Shown here: piece after piece, positions 60,201-64,000 of the stretch | How the letters are laid out: every line of letters starts with the position of its first letter | Numbering within the stretch: the stretch's first letter is position 1 | Source of the DNA: Trema orientale | Lineage: Eukaryota > Streptophyta > Magnoliopsida > Rosales > Cannabaceae | Reading direction: 5' to 3' | Length of the DNA stretch: 64,000 nt | NCBI GenBank assembly: GCA_002914845.1 | Contig: JXTC01000027.1 | Location: 190,330-254,329, forward strand | The notes under the pieces: model-generated | Seen by the model: the letters and a program-made list of their open reading frames with translations, nothing else | Databases searched by the model: none | What the model was told of the DNA's origin: nothing | Program-made: the position numbers and the translations under genes

Positions 60201-62965
60201 CTTTAATTTCTTTATTGAAAAAAAAACACATTTATATTTTGATTTTTGTATTACTTTCCTGAGTATTAATTTTGTTTATTTATTTATTTTAGTCTGTTTT
60301 AGATAAATTCACATGGGTGTGCACAAAATGCTTTTCATTCTATTTAATGTTCGTAACAATTTGAATGTTATATGGAAGTCGTACAAATATTGATTAACCA
60401 TGAAATCTTTTCATTACGACATCATGGTATAACTCAGTATGTAAAAATATTACTTTTAAATCAGTTTCTTTTTTTTTTTTTTGCAAGGAAATTATTATTC
60501 TGGGGCATTCTTTGTTTAATTAAAACAAAAGCCTTTAATGTGTATAAAGTATAGTCATCATTCACCCTAAAAAACTATAGTGGCTTGCCATATATAATTA
60601 CATAAGCAATATATATGTATACGACTATACGTCTACGTCTATATATCCATATATATATATATATTCTTGTATGGGTCCATGAAAAGGATTTTACTTCACA
60701 CGCTCTAGAACATGAAGTGAATTTTCTGTTTAGACAAAATATGAGTTGGAACGATGGTTTTGGTACTTGGTCTCTACTCTGGTCGAGAAATTCAGAAGGT
60801 TATCTTCCCTTAATGTCATTGTCATTTCATAAAGGAACCTTAAAGTTGCCAAAGCCCCCAAACATTATATTTCATATTTTCATGCAGTCATGGCCGACAA
60901 CTAATTACATCATCAACTCCATTCACCAACCATTTTTGCGCCACAAAATATTTGGTGTCTATATTAATTATCTCCATCATCATCATCATGCATGCCTACA
61001 AAATCGTCATATATATACAATCCTAAATCTTCTTCTCATTTTAATAATTATTTTCCTCGGAAGAAATAATTGCAACTAATTAATGCTTCTCCTTTACTTG
61101 TCATGTACTTAAAAGAACAGAAAAAAATAAGGATTTATTTCGTATTACTATGAAATTCTTATATTGTTAAATCCACTCAAGCACGTCACAAATATCTTAC
61201 TATACATTATCAACATTTTAGAATAGAGAATGCATTGAGAAGCTTCTAGGCCCTTATAAATATAATTTTGTCAGAAACTTTCTCATAGCACACGCCACAG
61301 CCATTAATTTCATTGCATACATAGTAACTTTGTTTGTATCTTACTTATGATATATTCATATGCAGATAATAAAATTTATTTGTCTTGAATAGCTAATAAC
61401 TATACTCTATATTTCGTATAAATAAGTCACTTTCATTGCATTAAATTTTTTTCTCGTGATATATTTGTCGGTGATATAAATACACTGATTCATTAATTAG
61501 GAGCCAAAACCCCCAAAATGTTTTCATTCCTAACGTGAGAATTTTACCAATAAATTGCGAAAAATGGAACAACTTCTTAATTCATTGGTGAATAATTAGT
61601 TTGTGTTTGTAGCCATTTGAGGAGCCAAAATGTCAGTTTTGAACTTATTAGGGAAATTATTGGAACTTGTATGGACCACTTGGTTTCATCTTCATCACCT
61701 TTCTTATTCACATCTTTGTCTATATATGCCATAACACTGCTTTGGGTATACGTGTGCATAAATATATATATATATATATATATAAATGTATATGTATATA
61801 TTCATATATTTTACTTAGGCAGTTGAATTGTCTAGACAAGGGACAGCCGTTCAGCACTGAGATATGTGGATTGCCTATACAATATTATTGCTGATTTCTG
61901 ATTTTAGAAACCGATTATAATTAGTTAATAGGTTTAGTTGGAGTGTCATGCCTCGCAAGTACTTTCAACATTGAAAATAATGTATACCACTTTTTATTTT
62001 TGCCATGTATTTCAAATCAATTCTCGGTGATTTAAAAATGTCACTACTGCTTAATTTTAGTTACATTTATGTAGTTAAAGACATTTATGACAAAGGTAAA
62101 ATATGTCCATGCGACTAAAAGCCTAATGACATTTGAAATGTCATTATATCATCTATTTTTATAACATTTATAAAATGCTACTGAATTGTACTGGTGACAC
62201 TTCTAAATATCACTATATTATTTAATTAAAAAAATAAAAAATAATTTTAGAAGTGTCAACAATTTCTGAAAAATATTTTAATATTATAATTTTGAATAAA
62301 TAGTTAAATACGATTAATAATTATAATTCCTTCCAAACTTTTTAAAGATTTTTTCAAATTTTAATATTGATTAGTTGGCATTATATTATGCTTTTGAAAA
62401 AAGAGTTAAATACTATTATAAATTTTAATATTATACATTAATATTTTAATGCTGCACAATCTAAAAAAACGTTGATCTTAGTTTTCTTCAAATTAGTTTA
62501 CGTTTGATTTTTTTTTTTTTTTATATAGGCAAGAGTTATGATTACTTTTAACGAAAAAAATTTAAGGATAAATAGATAACATAATTATAAAAAAATAACC
62601 GAACTAGAATAGCTTTTTAAAAAAAAATTATAAATAAAAAATATTCTAGAAGATAAGAACATTGAAAATTAATCTGAAGAAAATAAATAAAGAAACTCTA
62701 TTTGACAATCATGAACTATACAACTTTTGTATATACAAATTTGTTATAATTCTGGAGCTATAGATAGTCTTGATCTCAGTTCATCATTCTTCTTCACAGT
62801 AGCTTCTTTGATGGACATTAATTTTCAAAAATCTCACAATCATAAACTCTTGATGAGAGGCACACAATGAGGGAAGCATTTTATTCATGCTATGAAAGTT
62901 CCTATAGCATATTGACAACGTAAAATCTTCAAAATATTATCATGTTGAACAAAATCACTTTCACT
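60201..62965. other. AT-rich spacer, no gene seen
   Basis: The 154-codon frame at 60615-61079 begins in TA-repeat sequence and has no recognisable motif, so I leave it uncalled. TA microsatellites lie at about 60650 and 61763. Confidence 0.5.
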
Positions 62966-62969
62966 AAGT

Positions 62970-64000
62970 GTGTGACATCCCCTGATCCCACATACGTACG
63001 AAAGGATATTTGTCTAATTATTTAGTTAGATCGGGAGACGCTACTCGGCTTAAAACTGATAAAATTGGGGAAAATTAAAACTTTTTAAACTTCCTGGAAG
63101 AAAAAAGGAAATTCCACTCATAATTTTACATACTTCGATGCATACATATATATACCCTGGCAAAGTGAGCCTTTCATAAAATATATATAAGATACACACA
63201 CTCAGAATAGGTACAAAATCCTCTGTCAGAAAACCACAGCGTCAAAATACTCATATACACAAGCCGTGGTCAGAAAGTAGGCGCTCCTCCCCTAACTAGC
63301 ATAGCATCAATACCCTCTGCAATGTAAGAATATTTGTGAGTATAAAACTCAGTAAGTAACGTATGTAGATGCAGAGTGCATATGACAGAGAACAGATAGT
63401 TATATGATTGGGATCCCTGTGTATATTGTATTGCCTGACAAGACCATGAATCGCATACTGAGCCACTCAGAGAACATATAACATTTCATGAGCAATATGG
63501 AGGTCTCGAGCCCCAGAGAATCCCCTCTGTGTACAGTAGAGGTCCACCCCATACCGCCGTTAGAGTGTTCCTGAAGGAACCATATTGTCCCCGAAGGAAC
63601 CAGAGTGTCCCCGAAGGAACCAGAGAGTGTCCCCGAAGGAACAATATCACATATTTGGGCGCTAGCCCGCCACACCCTATTCACCAATACTCGTCAAGCA
63701 ATATAAATATACCACGTATTCATGTCTCATACAAAACTGAATAACAGATGCATATGTACATATATTCATAAATTCCATAACCACATATTTCACAGATTTA
63801 CAGAAACAAAGAATTTCTTACATTGCAGGTGTAACGTTACTTACTTTGTCTCTGAGTTTTTATATGTTCTTTCTGTGAAATGCTCTTTGCTTAAGGTACA
63901 ACTGTCGTGGTCCTAGTAGTTTCCAATATTAAGCTCATTTAATTTAATTACTGACCACGCGATACATAATCAATTGATATAACTCTCATTTAAACAAGTA
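62970..64000. mobile_element. LTR retrotransposon end (probably Ty3/gypsy), cut by the window edge
   Basis: A likely LTR start is TGTGACATCCCCTGATCCCA at about 62970. TGTGACATCCC starts and the C-rich short repeats downstream are common in plant gypsy-type LTRs. No pol domain is visible before the window ends, and the right boundary is outside. Confidence 0.45.
63562..63642. repeat. ~20-bp minisatellite, four units
   Basis: Units of the form GTGTCCCCGAAGGAACCAGA recur four times with small changes inside the putative LTR. Confidence 0.85.

Noticed and set aside
60615-61079. 154-codon + strand frame
   Set aside because: It begins in a TA repeat, has no domain and no promoter signal; AT-rich spacers of this size give such frames by chance.
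63562-63642. CRISPR-like array
   Set aside because: Units are adjacent without spacers and the genome is a plant; this is a minisatellite.

Overview
This is nuclear DNA from a flowering plant, most likely a eudicot. The genes carry many spliceosomal introns, the proteins are plant-type (plant Beclin/ATG6, CNGC channels, the plant-only 1589 family, a type-I lipid transfer protein), and the AT-rich spacers are full of plant transposable elements. The species cannot be fixed from the sequence alone. All exon boundaries were read by eye from splice signals, reading phase and family knowledge; no transcript or database search was available.

Genes in order. (1) ATG6/Beclin-1 on the + strand, ten coding exons, 5610-10386, 514 aa, intact. 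(2) A type-I non-specific lipid transfer protein on the + strand, 11377-12122, probably with a tiny last exon. (3) Two cyclic nucleotide-gated channel (CNGC) genes in direct tandem on the - strand. The copy at 38965-42336 is intact (eight coding exons, 726 aa). The copy at 26902-30758 keeps seven open exons but has lost the ancestral start and about the first 81 residues; a single K-to-M change gives it a new ATG just before the first membrane helix. (4) A plant-specific 1589 (A_thal_3526) domain gene on the - strand, 49753-55119, eight coding exons, 369 aa, with a TATA box at 56431-56441 and two upstream ORFs in its leader.

Remnants. A third CNGC copy at 13.84-14.44 kb has lost almost all its exons. 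A patchwork at 25.1-26.0 kb joins a degraded piece of the 1589 gene, a scrap of CNGC exon 7 and a repeat shared with 15.1 kb. Intron 1 of the 1589 gene holds an N-terminal fragment of a 2-oxoglutarate dioxygenase. There is also a RING-H2 scrap near 12.7 kb and an unidentified coding-like remnant near 15.5 kb.

Mobile DNA fills most of the rest: a LINE 3' half (1.15-2.3 kb), a 1.3-kb LTR (2521-3857), a tRNA-derived SINE with a 19-bp target duplication (14134-14294), a hAT-type element (19695-20266), a Harbinger-like element with a broken transposase (20.66-23.57 kb), a CACTA element (33680-35730), a solo LTR inside an intron (50726-51221), several MITE families and the start of another LTR element near 63 kb. 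Three copies of one foldback MITE each have a perfect 9-bp target duplication; two of them lie nested in another element inside CNGC intron 2.

I found no operon-like or defence-like new system. The most interesting biology is the fate of the CNGC tandem copies (N-terminal loss with a replacement start, conserved leader uORF, shared GC-AG intron) and the tandem duplication of a splice donor in ATG6.
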